64,000 bases of DNA from Paragonimus skrjabini miyazakii. Lineage: Eukaryota > Platyhelminthes > Trematoda > Plagiorchiida > Troglotrematidae. Shown one piece after another: positions 11,291 through 23,807 of this stretch; the first letter of the stretch is position 1, and each line of letters starts with the position of its first letter. Location of the stretch: positions 27,065 to 91,064 of the forward strand of contig JTDE01001374.1 in assembly GCA_014338405.1 (NCBI GenBank). Reading direction: 5' to 3'. The position numbers and the translations under genes were made by a program. Below the pieces are notes generated by a model. The model was not told the origin of the DNA. It worked only from the letters and a program-made list of their open reading frames with translations, and did no database searches.

Positions 11291-13120
11291 GTGAGTAACA
11301 TAACTGGTGTGTTGCAATTTAAAGAATGTCATTGTTGTTATGTGTAGTATGATTCGGTGATTGTGAATTCAGTGTGACTGAAATTGGAGGTCAAGACAAA
11401 ACAAATTTCTCGGCTGTTCAGTCAAAAGTAAAAGATTGACGGTAATCAGAATTACAGAACACTTGAAAATGTTAATCAGCTTATGGGTCTTTTCACAATA
11501 TATATTGATTAGAATGACAAACGAATTACACATGTACGCTTTTGCACAAAATTACTCAATTAACGCAGTGAATATGCAATATCAATGTACTGAATAAATA
11601 TGAACGGATGCACACTGGTACATTTTTTACAGGTTTGAATTCAACCACAGCCCGAAATTTTTGATAGTTACAACTAACAGTATCGAGCTGGATACGTATA
11701 TAACTTATCAGACTGACTTGCACTTCAGACAAGCTTTCAAATATTAGTCTAACATATCGGCATTTGACAACCATCGATTTCCACATGATATGTGAATAGG
11801 ATGTATCTTATGGGGAATAAACGAAAGAAAATATGTAAGTCACCAAAGATAAGTGATCGGTAAAACAACTGAAAGTGGAAGTTTATTGAGCTAAACCGAA
11901 CGCGCTTCCAGGTTTACTACATAACAAGGTTATGCACTTTCCAATATCTGCTATAACTTCGCTCATTTTGATCTGTTCTCGACATCCAAATTCGCATGTC
12001 TCGAGGTAATACCGCATTTTTTAATAAATTATTTTTACTAATGCATAAAAGTATCTTAGATTATGTGAGTAACCGATGTGAAAGTGAGAATATATGTTGG
12101 CAGATATATTCTGGATATTTTCACACACTTTCAAACGGTTGAAACTTTACATAGGGATTGGAATAAAAATGGCCGATTGCGAGTTCTGTGTTCAATTTCA
12201 ACAAAGATTAATTGCATAATGATGGATATTGTTATTAGACTTTCAGAGAACAATGCTCGTTACCAGCCTTTGCAATGAAGCCATTGGGCTGCGGTTTTAA
12301 CAAAAGTCAAACCGGAAGAACGCTGAAAAACTATTATAGGAATTTAACTGAAACATAGCCCGTGATCAAAAGAAATCATCACAGAAAGAAAAGTTAAGTA
12401 CACGCGGAGTTTTTCCTTATGGTAAGACAGTTGAGGCTACCTCAACAAATATTTCGCAAGACATTGCTCGCTTTAACCAACACTCAACTAGCAAGTCTTA
12501 CTGTGTGCAGCGAACTACGAGTTTAAAGTGATCACCGATCAGTTTTACTGGGAGTATCATCTAATTGTTACACAACAGACACCCAGTTATGGGTACTTAC
12601 AGCCAAAACACCTAGAGCGGTTATCCGATCTTTGGTTAGTACATTCCTTCCTAGACTGAATTTTGGTGAACACTTAGATGGCACGGGATGAATCACTCCG
12701 ATTCGTTTAGTATCCTTTCTCATAATGTGTAACAAACGCTGTGGCTAAATTTTCTCCCGATTTCATTTTGCTCTCTGTAGAGTTATTCTCAAGCAGTCTG
12801 GAATCTTTAGATAGTGAACTTGCTATGATCGTAAATAAAAGAAACAGAGTATTTTTCAGAGTGCAGTACGATTACTACAGGCAGTTCCTCATAGTTTCAA
12901 AATTTCGACAAGCCACCATGAGTTCGGTAACAGTAGGACAGCCCTCATGGTTTACATAGGTGATATCACCAGTGATTATACATGAAAACTGTTGGAATTC
13001 CTAGCATTCAGTTACACTTAAAGTCATATTGCATTATGTTGATATGGCATGCTGGATGCCCCCTTGTATGGCCTGTGGCAGGATTTGTCATTTTTACGTC
13101 TATGTTGATTTTGTTTCCAG
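11291..13120 (+). other. RPGRIP1L intron 1
   Basis: GTGAGT...TTTCCAG, 1.8 kb, phase 2. I saw no repeat family or additional exon in it. Confidence 0.7.
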
Positions 13121-13247
13121 AATGGGCACCAAACTTTTGCGATTGGCCAGTGACAAGAAGGGTGGCGGGACAGACGCGATTGGGCGAGAAGACTATGAAG
13201 ACCGGATAGCCGATTTGGAACGCAAAAATAGCACATTAACACAAAAA
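13121..13247 (+). CDS. RPGRIP1L: RPGRIP1L exon 2
   Basis: Continues exon 1 exactly: KMGTKLLRLASDKKGGGTDA, then IGREDYEDRIADLERKNSTL TQK. This matches human RMATKLIRLVNDKK..GGG..LGRD..MEEMIEQLQ..V.ELEKQNETL, so the ERIK-KMGTK junction is secure. The acceptor is TTTCCAG; the donor is GTGAGC after lysine, phase 0. The segment starts the coiled-coil region. In human the chain goes on with about 65 residues (KNRL...TPYNNVQSR...) that I could not find before exon 3. Confidence 0.9.
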
Positions 13248-14547
13248 GTGAGCTGGTGATTGTTACCGTGTGATTGTGTACACTAACATTATCGTTTATT
13301 TTGAAGAGCAATATACACAGCTTCGTTCAAGAGAAGAACAATCGGTGACACCAAAAATAAACAACAGATATGTAAAAGGTGAATGTAAAAACAGGCTGTC
13401 TGTCAAATGTGAGACGCTGCGTAGTCAGGAACACTGAACAAATGACAAGTCCTCTCACAAGAATAGCAAGCGTTAATGAGCAAATCATCAAATGAAAAGA
13501 TATTTGTGTTGTATATAACAAACGGGTTTAGGATTTGAAGGAAAATAAAAACTAAATAAAACTACTCTACTTAATTAATTAAGAGACTGAGGTAATCAAA
13601 CTATTACAAATTTAAAACTACTCATATTTGATCACAACCTGCGCACTCAGATAAGATTTTTCGGTTGGCCTCCATCGAAAGAAATTACTCACTTACTTAG
13701 TTGGCGTATGCATTGAAAGGAAACAAAAATGATACGTATTTGTAAAGGGTAATCTTTAATCAATACCCGTTAATATTGCAGACGACGTATGTATTAAAAT
13801 AATTGCCTGAGGTTTTTTGATGGGTGGAATCGGTACTACTCACTACATGTAAGTAGTCCGGGATAATTACGTCTCTTATTTACCGATTTAAACAATGTTG
13901 TTTCAATGCTTCGTGGTCCACTTCTGCAGTCCGGGATGAAACCGTGTTTGAAAGGTTACCGTGGACTGCAGTTGCGAGAGCATCAAAACCCAATGAGTAG
14001 ACTCAAGGTGCACTTCAGTAGAGCTCGTTCAGTTACAAGCAAACCATACCCATGCACCGAATGTAGACAGACTTGTGCGTAGCATAGTCTCCAAGTTGCC
14101 TGAGGTTTGTAATAAAGTGAGCAAATTTTTAGAGCGCCCACAGTATGTGAACCAAAGGTTCGATGTAAGTAGCAAGTGAAGGTCATTTTTAAAAGAAACT
14201 CAAACAGTGTCAAAGAGTTACTGTCCATAAGAAGAGTCACTGCTGAGAGCGGTCACAGAACGAGTTTTAGTTGTCTATTTAATCAGAAACTGCTTTAAAC
14301 ACAGGGAGTTGTCCGTTAGAGTTCTCCGTGCGGCACTCTACAGCTACCGTGTGGTGTAATTCTTTTTGGGAATCTAAAACTCCCAAAGACGAAAGTTAGT
14401 GACCCATTGAATCTAACGCAAAGAAAATCAATTTTTCAGGTAGTTCAGAATGACGTTATATAAACTGCTGCTCAGCTACCTTATAGTTTTACTACACTTC
14501 CATTTATGACTCGTCGATTTACTTCAGTGCGCTTCACAAACCACCGT

Positions 14548-14765
14548 GTTATCATCATCATAAAAAATATTATAAACAATACATAAGTGGTTAGCGTTAA
14601 TCATTGACTGCGATACAACCACGAAGAAGAAAACAGGCTTGGCCGGGATAAACGAAATGTAGAAGACCTAACTACCATAAATACTTCTTTCTACGCTTGA
14701 ATATTCAACATCGAAGTGACTGCACACCATAAACCAACAGCCGAGCCATAGCTGAAAGTCTTGGT
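14548..14765 (-). mobile_element. RTE 3' tail, diverged
   Basis: On the plus strand it starts with ATCATCATCAT, then CAACCACGAAGAAGAA and ACCTAACTACCATAAATA. This is the order found at the 3' ends of minus-strand RTE copies at 23808 and 52140. Only about 220 bp of 3' untranslated sequence remains. Confidence 0.6.
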
Positions 14766-15699
14766 CACCCAAAATAACCCGCAATATTAACCGATCAGTC
14801 AACCTGAAAGAACAGTTTGTCATTTATCCAGCAATGTGTGGATGAACAAGAACACCCTGTCAGACAAATGGCGCCAGTACCACGACCTTCTTGTTACCGC
14901 TCTATCCTAGACTGTTTTTACCAAAAATATAAGCGTAAACAAACCTCCAGTTTAGCGGCACCTCTTCTTCAACGTCAACTTTGGATTCATACATTCAGGA
15001 TTTAGTTACTACTACAGAGGAGAGAATTAATGCTGTAGAATTATATTGTTTTGCACCTTTCTCAGTTATTTTACTGGACCTCTGTAGTATAGGTAGCTGG
15101 CTATGAGCACTGTTTCGCCAACTGCACCACTCCCATGTAATAAAATTCAGTAAACCATATACACCAATCTCCGTAATAGCACCAACAGTCTTCTTACAAA
15201 CAAACCCAAAACGGAAGCTTTTTACTAGGTGACCCAGCAAATGCGAATCAAAATCAACCGTGGAACGGAGAGCTTTTCACCGCGTCAATGTCGCTTGCAC
15301 ACTGCATGTTACAACAACGCACAAACACGAGTGTGTTAAATCATGACTGAAGTATATGAATGTTCGTCACTGAGTGTTTACGGCCTGTGAATACTTTGGA
15401 CCTCGCCGATAAGGTCAACTCACCAATTGTGTCATGTCTCTAATGACATGGCGGAGAAGCAACATGCTGAATGGCCGTACACATCATCAGATTAGTGTTC
15501 GCTGCACTTAATTAAACAATAGGCCTCAGTGAACCAAAAATAGTTCGGTTTATTAGTAAGGCCAGAAATTCATATAAAACTGCAGAGTTACAACTATCCA
15601 ACCAAGGACTGATTAACATCTTCCGTTTGAAATACCACAAGCATCTTTTACATCGTATCCTTCTGACGGCTGACATGAAAGCTCCTACTAAATCCATTG

Positions 15700-16131
15700 A
15701 TAATGTTTTCATCATCGTCAGCATATACAACAATATACCAGTATTTCTCACCGATGCTTAACTGCCACACAACCAAGAAGAAGATAAAACAAACCGTATA
15801 TGGGAAGATAGAAGAACAAAAAGAGCGGGACGGGAAGGGACCTAACTACTAAAAAAAATACCCACGTCTATATCCAAACATTCAACACCAAGGTGAAAAC
15901 AAACAACCAAGCTGTAGGTGAAAATAAGGCGTCATCAGAAAGACACCTTCCTTAAGACTTTCACTGCCCTGCATCACTAAGTGCATTCATTTCACAGACA
16001 ACTCGGTCAAACAATGACAACATACATGCCACTTAGCACGATTAGACCCAATCTCACCTGATCTGTTCAGCCACCGATTCTGTGAGTCCTGATTGCCCCA
16101 GTCAGGAAGACAAACCCGACCTGCATTCTAT
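15700..16131 (-). mobile_element. RTE 3' tail
   Basis: Starts near TTTTCATCATCGTCAGCA, then ACCGATGCTTAACTGCCACA, GGGACCTAACTACTAAA, GTGAAAATAAGGCGTCATCA and TTTCACTGCCC. The same landmarks occur in this order in the copies at 23808-24985 and 52140-52530. It ends inside the C-terminal coding block (near 16131), so it is a 5'-truncated insertion. Confidence 0.75.
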
Positions 16132-17087
16132 TAGATAAGAAAGCTGTAAGAACCTCTTACCACTGCGGGATGCCCAGTTCTATATTGGGGTCAGATCACT
16201 AATCCTGATGAAATTATAATCATGGTTAACGGATTTAGTGGTCCAGGCTTTGAGTCAAACAGCTATAACACCAGAAGAGTAAACAAACATTGGTGAAGAT
16301 GTACCTGTCCATGAGGAAGTACCAGATGGATGAAATATTTTTGTGAAATTCATGACAACAATTTGGAAGAAGAACGCACACCAGACCCTGTTCACTCTGT
16401 TCATTACCCCATTAAAGTAGCTATGTGAACCGACAGCATTGTTTAACCAGAGCTGATGAGTATGAACACTACAGAGTCTCGACTGTTTATTCCCCGTACA
16501 GAAGTTCCTGGAAGTTGTGTTCGTTTGTTAGAAATTTGCCAAACGGAATATTAGGCTGAGTAGAGAGACAAACTAAACGTGTTGGTGGTTAGATGCATTA
16601 GGTTAGAATCAGATACAGGATGACGAGTATGGAAAGACCGGACTGTACAACATTACTCCTGTTCTAGAATCAAATTCTTTAGCTAGAAACTTTAGGAGAG
16701 ATGGCGGATAATTGAAATTAGTGCCACGGATGGCATCGTTCTGTGCAAAGTAAAAGCAACTAGTTGTCAATACAGTTGTATTCACGTGACAGCCTCACTC
16801 TTACGTGTAACTAGATTGCTTGATTTATTTCGTCTTCTGTGTTGTCACCTGGATAATGATCACTGAAGTTCTAACAGTAAGACTTTTCTGAATTCAGTCC
16901 CATCGCACTCTTATTCATGGCCACGCCACGTCTGTATAACGGTTAAACATTCATTTCACTCTTTGGACACAGTTCTGGTTAATAAGGGATGATGAAAGTT
17001 GTGAAACTCCCGAAGTTTCCAGTGTCTTTCTTCCGTGCAGAAATATTCCGGAATACATAGTGTTATGGGGAGGTACGCATTACTGAC

Positions 17088-17277
17088 GTGTAGGCGCCTT
17101 GATGTTGTATGTTTGAATGTAGACGTAGCTCTTCTTTAGTGGTTAGGTCCCCTCCCCTCCCTCTTTTTTCTTCTCTCTTCCTAAACAGGGTTTGTTTCTT
17201 CTTCTTCATGGTTGTGTGGCAGTTAAGCATCAGTGTGAACCACTGATGTATTGCTGTCTATGGTGATGATGATGATG
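17088..17277 (+). mobile_element. RTE 3' terminus with TGATGA tail
   Basis: Plus-strand 3' end of the RTE family: GCGCCTTGATGTTGTATG, GTGGTTAGGTCCCCTCCC, GTGTGGCAGTTAAGCATCAG, then a GATGATGATGATGA tail. Its first 43 bp repeat the last 43 bp of the body fragment at 17608-18105, which lies downstream. Confidence 0.8.
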
Positions 17278-17607
17278 AGTGAAAGCCCTTTGTAATTCAA
17301 TAAATGCAGCCTGTCATGGGTGATGCCCAATTTGTGGTACACTATAAGGCTTTCATACTTGATGTACTTTGACGAGATAGGACGCATTAGAACAGTGGGC
17401 GTGTGCATCATCGATAGAAGTCCAAGGATGTGCATGCACTCCCTGCTGAGTAAATCATAATTGTCAAATTAATTATTATTGAATTCACGGCTTCAGTCTT
17501 CAGTATCAAATTTAGTCACAGATCTAAAAGCGGCGAAAAACAACGATTCCTACAAACATGCTTTTGTAAGATTGAGGTAATTGAACGGCAGAACTCTGAC
17601 AATCTAG

Positions 17608-18105
17608 TCAGCGGGTGGTTGGCATTGATTTTCAGACGAGTTCGTTTGTTTAGTCACTACATGTGCACAGACTTATATGGTTAGGTCATGTACTGAGGAT
17701 GTCAGCTAGTCATTTGCCACACCGAACACTGTTTACCGACGCTGCGGCCGAATGGCGTAAGATGCGAGGTGGACAGATGATGACCTGGCGTAGAGAAACG
17801 AAATCGTTCACGAAGGATTTGGTTACTGTATATCGGGTTCGTCTCCCAGGCTGGGACCTCCGTGACTGACAGAGTCGGTGACTTGAGACGTTAGGTGAGA
17901 TGGCGGCTAACCGAGCTCAGTGGCGTGAATGTTGTCGTTGTTTATCCAAGTTGTCTGTGAAATGAGTGCACTTAATGGTGCGGGGCAGTGAAAGCCGTGA
18001 GGAAGCTGTCCTTCTGATGACGCCTTACTTTCACTTACAGCTTGGTTGTTCGTTTGCAAGATGTAGGCGCCTTGATGTTGTAGGTTTGAATGTAGACGTA
18101 GCTGA
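17608..18105 (+). mobile_element. RTE C-terminal body fragment
   Basis: Encodes RLIWLGHVLRMSASHLPHRT and WRKMRGGQMMTWRRETKSFT, then RVRLPGWDLRD and a stop. This is the C-terminal domain of RTE polymerases after the reverse transcriptase. It stops at GTAGACGTAGCT, exactly where the tail fragment at 17088-17277 overlaps, and no TGATGA tail follows. Confidence 0.75.
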
Positions 18106-18903
18106 ATATCCTGCATTAGTTCTAAATGATTTGTGAGCAGACGCCTCAAGACAACGTTGCAGTATATAGATTATACGCAATTAACTATTAACACTTTCAG
18201 CGACTTCTAATGACGGCTAATTGTCACGCATCTGTTGGTTTCCTTTGAAATTGATTCACTGAGAAACGAGTTCTTCTGTATGGATCTACGTCCGTGTTGA
18301 TAATTGTCGAACTGAATATAAGGCTGTAGGATACACGTATATATCAGTCAATGAAATCTGGTATGCTGGCTGATGAAGTGAAGAGATAGATCAAACCTAA
18401 TGCATACCTGTCACTGTGTTAATTTGTCGAATGCTTCATACGTGCAAAGAAAACTGTCATAGTGGAATAACATTGATTGAGCAAAAACTTTAGCTTACAG
18501 TATTCCAACGCATTGTAACAGCACACTGATACAAATGAAAAGTAAAATGACAGATAGATCACAATAACACTCAAACGTGTGCACTCTGTGTGGAACTTGT
18601 GAAGTTTACTTATGGGCGTGGCCACGAGAATTGCAGTCTCAGTTTATCTTCACGTATACATAGAGTAGTTTAAAACCTCGATTGAGTCAGTTTTGACCAC
18701 AAAATTCATCAGTTAGCAAACTAAAACCGGGATGTAGTTCAATTTGCGCAGTTGCATGTCAGTGTGAAACTCAAGTTTAATCGAAATATTCCTTCTTAGT
18801 TAACATGAAGGTGCATGTTAGTGAGTGACCAGGAATGTACTAGGTCTCCAAGCCGTTGCCTTTGGTTAGCAGAACATCCTATACTTCAAAACTCCCTAAG
18901 TAA

Positions 18904-19800
18904 CCTACCCTGGACGCTCAACAAGTGTAACATCTTGTTTTAGAGCCTGACAACAAATTTTTATGCTTGCTTTCCAGTATGCAACATCGTTGTACACTAC
19001 GACGAGTGTGTCGTTGTGAAATCGCCCACATATACTTGTTAAATGGTTCATTGCCATACTTGTTTTCTTTTCCATGACTGCCAAAAATTTATACAGACCT
19101 GTGCCATCCGTCAAAAGTGGTCTTAATGTGTCACCGGATTCGGAAGCCATCAGTTTTCAACACCGATGATTATCCGTATAGCCTTAATGACAGATGTGTA
19201 TGATGTTTCATTTAGGAGGGCTGCATGTTAATTGTTTACCTATGCACAACCGGGTAAGTGAAGATATGTCGCTTTGAAGTGCATTCACATTCTGCTGACT
19301 TTGTGTAACGTGATACTTTTGTATCATCGCCTTTGGGTAAAACTGTCGAGTTCCAAATTACTGGTAGATCAAAGAGAAGTAGGTTGAACGACAAGTTGGA
19401 CAAGTAGGTGTACTGTTGACCTGCAGACACTTACGAAAAGCTGTTGTTTGACAGAAAATAGTCTTACAACCAGCTGTTTATCATTAGGCTGAACTTACAT
19501 CCTTATAAGTAATCCTCATGCCACTCAAGCGATGGTCTCACAGAGCCATAGCTGCTTAGTAGTCTACAGAAGCGAAGTGATTAGCTTCGTCTAAGAGTTT
19601 GGAGAAGTCTAGGTAGGTTACACCGATCGGCAGTTCATAACCAACCAGTTCCATATAGTCCACTATATTTTTGTGTCATTGGCGTAGGGCAGAACAGTGA
19701 CCAAGAAGTTTTGCTACTTTTCAGGTTCAACTTCTCCAAAACCAGCTGAGTGTTCAAAAACAACGAATTGGCAGTGCGGTAAGTTGGATGAATTCTTCCT
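18904..19800 (-). pseudogene. CR1-like LINE reverse transcriptase fragment
   Basis: Reading the minus strand from high to low coordinates gives YLDFSKLLDEA (motif A, about 19590), LLSSYGSVRPSLEWHEDYL (about 19520), then LLLFDLPVIWNSTVLPKGDD (degenerate motif C, KGDDTK for FADDTK), and LKQDVTLVER near 18910, equal to the LKQDV..LER phrase late in CR1 polymerases. Frames change between blocks. It lies antisense to RPGRIP1L in intron 2. Confidence 0.6.
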
Positions 19801-21662
19801 CGATAATCATAGTAATGCTTTTCATCTTTTGAATATTTCATCTGGAATGAATGTTCAGTGATATTTCGTGTTAAACCGTGTTAAATACCATATTAGAAAA
19901 TGTGTTTGTGACACATTACAACAGTCGCCTATGTTTTAAAACTTAAATTGTTCGTTTCGCCTGAGCTATACATTTATCCATTGTTTAATTATATAATTAT
20001 GCATCTTGTGATGACTAGACGAATAACTCCACTCAGAGGTGCATTAACAGTGAATCTCTTGTTTTGTGCCCTATGGGTAGTAATGAAGCCCGGTTGAACA
20101 CGTGTACCATATAGGCAAGTTGCTTGTTGATCGCAAAGCAATATGACACCTCGTAGCAAACGGATACAGTTACTTGTACGCAACCTACTAATCGGAGTGT
20201 TATGAAACAACGAACGACAAAATAATCGATACGCTAACAGGCAGAATAACACATCTTCCCATGAAACCTCGGAAAGTGTATAATGACTAGCTTATGTAAG
20301 AAGACATTGCTTTACGGAATAATGCGAAAAACCATATTAATCAATAAAACTCAAGAATATTTTTCTCCAATGTCAAATCAAATTGCTGGATTTATATTTT
20401 ATTCTGCGTCCAACTTATCATGAAAGACAGAGAGAAATTATCATTCCAGGTATGGCCTTGCTAATTTGTCTCCAGCACGGTTAACTTCAAACAGAACAGA
20501 TGTTGATACTTGGGCTGTATTTTCGGAGGTAAACGCCAAGTCGTTAGAATTGGAGTAGGCTACAGCTACAGAAGTGGGGCACGCTAGTAGAACACGGTAT
20601 CGTTTTGCTCTGAGCCAAGAAGCGTAAGCTTAAAAATGTTCACCTTTAATCTTAATGCCAATGGTACAATCTGGATCGCAATCAAAGATCACTATTCAGA
20701 GTTCACGTACAAAAAAATGGAGCTGAAATGGTGATATACTAATGCAGTGGAGTTGAGCGACCGTAACATACTACTCATACAACGGCTCTTCAGTAGTAGG
20801 ACCGGAGCATATATTTTGACGTGGTAAAAGCCGCAGGAAAAGTGCAGGGAGGAAAATCAGAGTGCAGTATCACCCATAGAAGTCTCTGCTACTTAATGGA
20901 ACTGAGCATTGACGTCTGCGGCAGACGAGACGGTTTGAGGCTGAATACCGCGTGCAAATGAGTGGCTTTGTTTCAGGTTTTGTTTCAATGCTTAACCCTT
21001 GTATTGCTTGGTCGAATAAATAACCCTTGCGCCATCCGCGTTCTCGGATCACAACACTAATAAATAAGACCAGTGATGACGGGTACATAGGATTCTACCA
21101 ATGGTCTGCGCTGCACCGTGTGCTGGTCTATCAACACACTCCGTGTCCAATGTGAACCTGAAGAAATGCGGTCAGTGATTAAACGTTTTGTGAAGTAGCC
21201 ATTCCAGAATAGTTGATCCAATGGTAGACTGAGGTGATTTCCATGCCGGTCAAAATCAAAAGCGAGAAATTATTCCTATGGTAAGATATAAGCGGTAAAG
21301 TCGAACCCAGATAACTAAAGTTGATCATGGAAAACACAAGACGGTATTTACTTGGTAAGTACCTAACATGTAAGTTAGATGTCAGTACAGTATATACGGT
21401 AAAAGAAAGCTAAACAAGGTGAAGTTTTCTTAATCCAATCAGTAAAATTCCTCAGGACAACTTAATGATAAAAAGTAAAGATGAGAGGCAATATAGAAGC
21501 GTTGCTTTACCTGACCTTTTCTGTAAAGATGCAAAGTAGCAATTAGTTAGCTCACCTAAACTCAATTCATTCATCGTTTCTTCTCTGACGAATCACTATG
21601 AGTGAGTGCTCTTATGCTATTTTAATGCGGTCAGCACATTTGTAACAACAGATATCCTGGCG

Positions 21663-21896
21663 CTAACCTGCCCATTCACTGTGTTCTAAGAAAGCACCAG
21701 TCTTCTGTGTACAGTACGCTGGAATTGAAACTCCGGAGTAGTCACCCTTGGAGGTTTTGAGCACCAATCGGGATCGTCCTTCTATAGGTACATGGATCAA
21801 TTGCCGCTCCCCATGGCTTAAAAGTGATATTGGGTAACCTCCTGATAGCACTGCTTCTGACGTCCGGAAATTTGTTACACTGACTATGGTGACCAC
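21663..21896 (-). other. Exon-like open frame, unrecognised
   Basis: The minus-strand frame contains SVTNFRTSEAVLSGGYPISL, then SKGDYSGVSIPAYCTQKTGA and FLEHSEWAG. It is preceded by ...CACCATAG (acceptor-like, about 21887) and followed by GTTAGC (donor-like, about 21668). Composition looks protein-like, but I know no family with it and saw no linked exon. It may be a fossil transposon part. Confidence 0.2.
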
Positions 21897-22375
21897 AAAG
21901 TAATCAATATAAAATGCACTCTAAAATTTCCGTAGAGGTGATTTGGCTACAAAACTGGCTGAAAATCATTAAGGTTTCTATTTTGCTAGTGCTTTTTAGG
22001 CGAAATACTTTAGTGTTTAAAATTCGTTACCATACTCATTGTGGGTGAAAGTGATCCAGGTATCTGGCGTTCCGCTAATGAACTTTGCTGATATGCAAGA
22101 ACTTTCGTAGATATTACATACATATGCACGCACTGTTACGGTTTGCTTGAACTTAGTGGCAACAACATAGATGCTGTTTGGAATAGGATACCGACGTGGC
22201 GTTACCGGCTATTTAATGGAAAGAAGTAAAAGGTGAAGTTGCTATCGATCAGAACCTTCGTGTTTTTAACTTCAACGTCAAAATTTTTGTTCTGTTTCTT
22301 CTCGACCTAACAGAGCAGACTGAAGAGCTTACTCCGACAGTTCACACGTTGTACTTAATCTGTATACTCCTGTAG

Positions 22376-22494
22376 CCTAATTCAGCTCGTGGCTCAAATC
22401 TGCGGACACTCGGAGGGACAGTGAAAGAACTCAAAACAAAAGAGAGCGCAGCTACGGGAGCCCTACAAACAGTCCGGTTACAAAATGCTGCATT
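22376..22494 (+). CDS. RPGRIP1L: RPGRIP1L exon 3 (coiled coil)
   Basis: Too short for simple ORF finding; found by splice phase. The acceptor CTGTAG is followed by PNSARGSNLRTLGGTVKELK, then TKESAATGALQTVRLQNAAL, and the donor GTGAGT leaves TT, which exon 4 completes to leucine. It corresponds to the human region around EEARGEIRNLENVI...LEHLAEILK, although identity is low. The evidence is the correct phase at both ends, two good splice sites and heptad-like sequence running straight into exon 4. This is the least certain exon of the set. Confidence 0.6.
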
Positions 22495-23807
22495 GTGAGT
22501 TCAAACAACAACCAGTATCTGGCTGATCATCTTAGTATAATTCAAAACTTGTTACAACAATGTTTACTACAACCCTTTGTCCTGTGGTATATCTGAGACA
22601 CCAATTTCCTCACGCAAACTCGAAAAGGGTGAAAGGTGAGTGGCTGCTATCAAAAACATCACACACACCTTCACAGATTACCTGAGTTATGCTAATGAAT
22701 ACGAGAAAACATGGTCACTTGACGTTTGTACTGTTCTCATCAGAAGTATCACTACGGGTTCTAACATGATACTTTTGAATAGAAATTTGAAACAACCATT
22801 TTTGTTGCAAAACTGAAGAGAGCTGAAAAAATGCTGCAGTGATGTGATTTATGCCCCCAGCTGATTTTGCCGCATCGTCACTGATGCTGATTGCTGTTAA
22901 AGTAAATGCGCAAAATTCTAGACCGCAGAACAGTTACAAAAGAGTGAAAGTGTAGAACCAATCTGGTTGCCACCAACGTCATAAACAAGTTCTTTTGCAT
23001 GCGCCAAAACAGGGCTAGTGTTTGATTGCAAATGCTCATTTTCGAGCTGAGAACAGAACACGAAATGACTCTGATAGGTTGCGTTATCAAACGATTAATT
23101 AAATCATGCGTTAGAACTCCACTGTACGTCCGAACTGGTTGTTAAAACGAATTTGGATTTATCAGTAATTTGGGAAGGGCACAAGAGCGCGTCAAATTTA
23201 ACTGAGACTCTGACATACAACCAGGTCGTTGAGCAGGTGGTTCATCGGAAACTAATAGAAATCACCCTCCGGCTTGCCTCGCTAGCGCACTGACCAAATA
23301 GTGCAGATTTGTAGTTGTCCCATTTAGCAAAGGAAACACAACACAACTGAGTTGTACCACTCAGTTTACTGGGTCCGTCCACAACAGATCGATTACATAT
23401 TTTGGCCATTGCTGTACGTCAGTGTTTGATTGTCACTGTTCTGATTTTAATGAAGATGTAATGCATATTGAGTGAAGAGAGTATGGTGCTGAGGGTAGGA
23501 AAGTACAGACAAAACAAGGTGAAGTACTTTGGAAATATCAAACTGAGTCATATGCCAAGAATGCAATTGATCACAGTAATTGCTTCTGCTTGAGAATGAA
23601 GCCTAAAAATATTTTAGCGGCATTGCAGAGTTACCCATTGTAGCATCGCACATCAACCTTGAAGTAGACTGTGTCCGTCTAAACATTGTGGGGCATCCAT
23701 GTCCGTCTATATACGTTAGATGACATTTTGATCAGCATAGGTTCAACCATTTTGAAGCCGATGTACAACTATCTTTTGAAGTTAGCCTACAACTTTAGTT
23801 TTACATA

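Larger units (their letters stand above)
13248..22375 (+). other. RPGRIP1L intron 2
   Basis: This 9.1-kb intron, phase 0 at both ends as drawn, holds RTE tails (14548-14765, 15700-16131, 17088-17277, 17608-18105) and a minus-strand LINE (18904-19800). An exon-like minus-strand frame lies at 21663-21896. A short exon for the TPY..V.SR block of RPGRIP1L may be hidden here. The other stretches show nothing I can name. Confidence 0.5.

Noticed and set aside
14817..15005. Candidate missing RPGRIP1L exon in intron 2
   Set aside because: The reading does not resemble the TPYNNVQSR region, and the frame has no matching splice sites.
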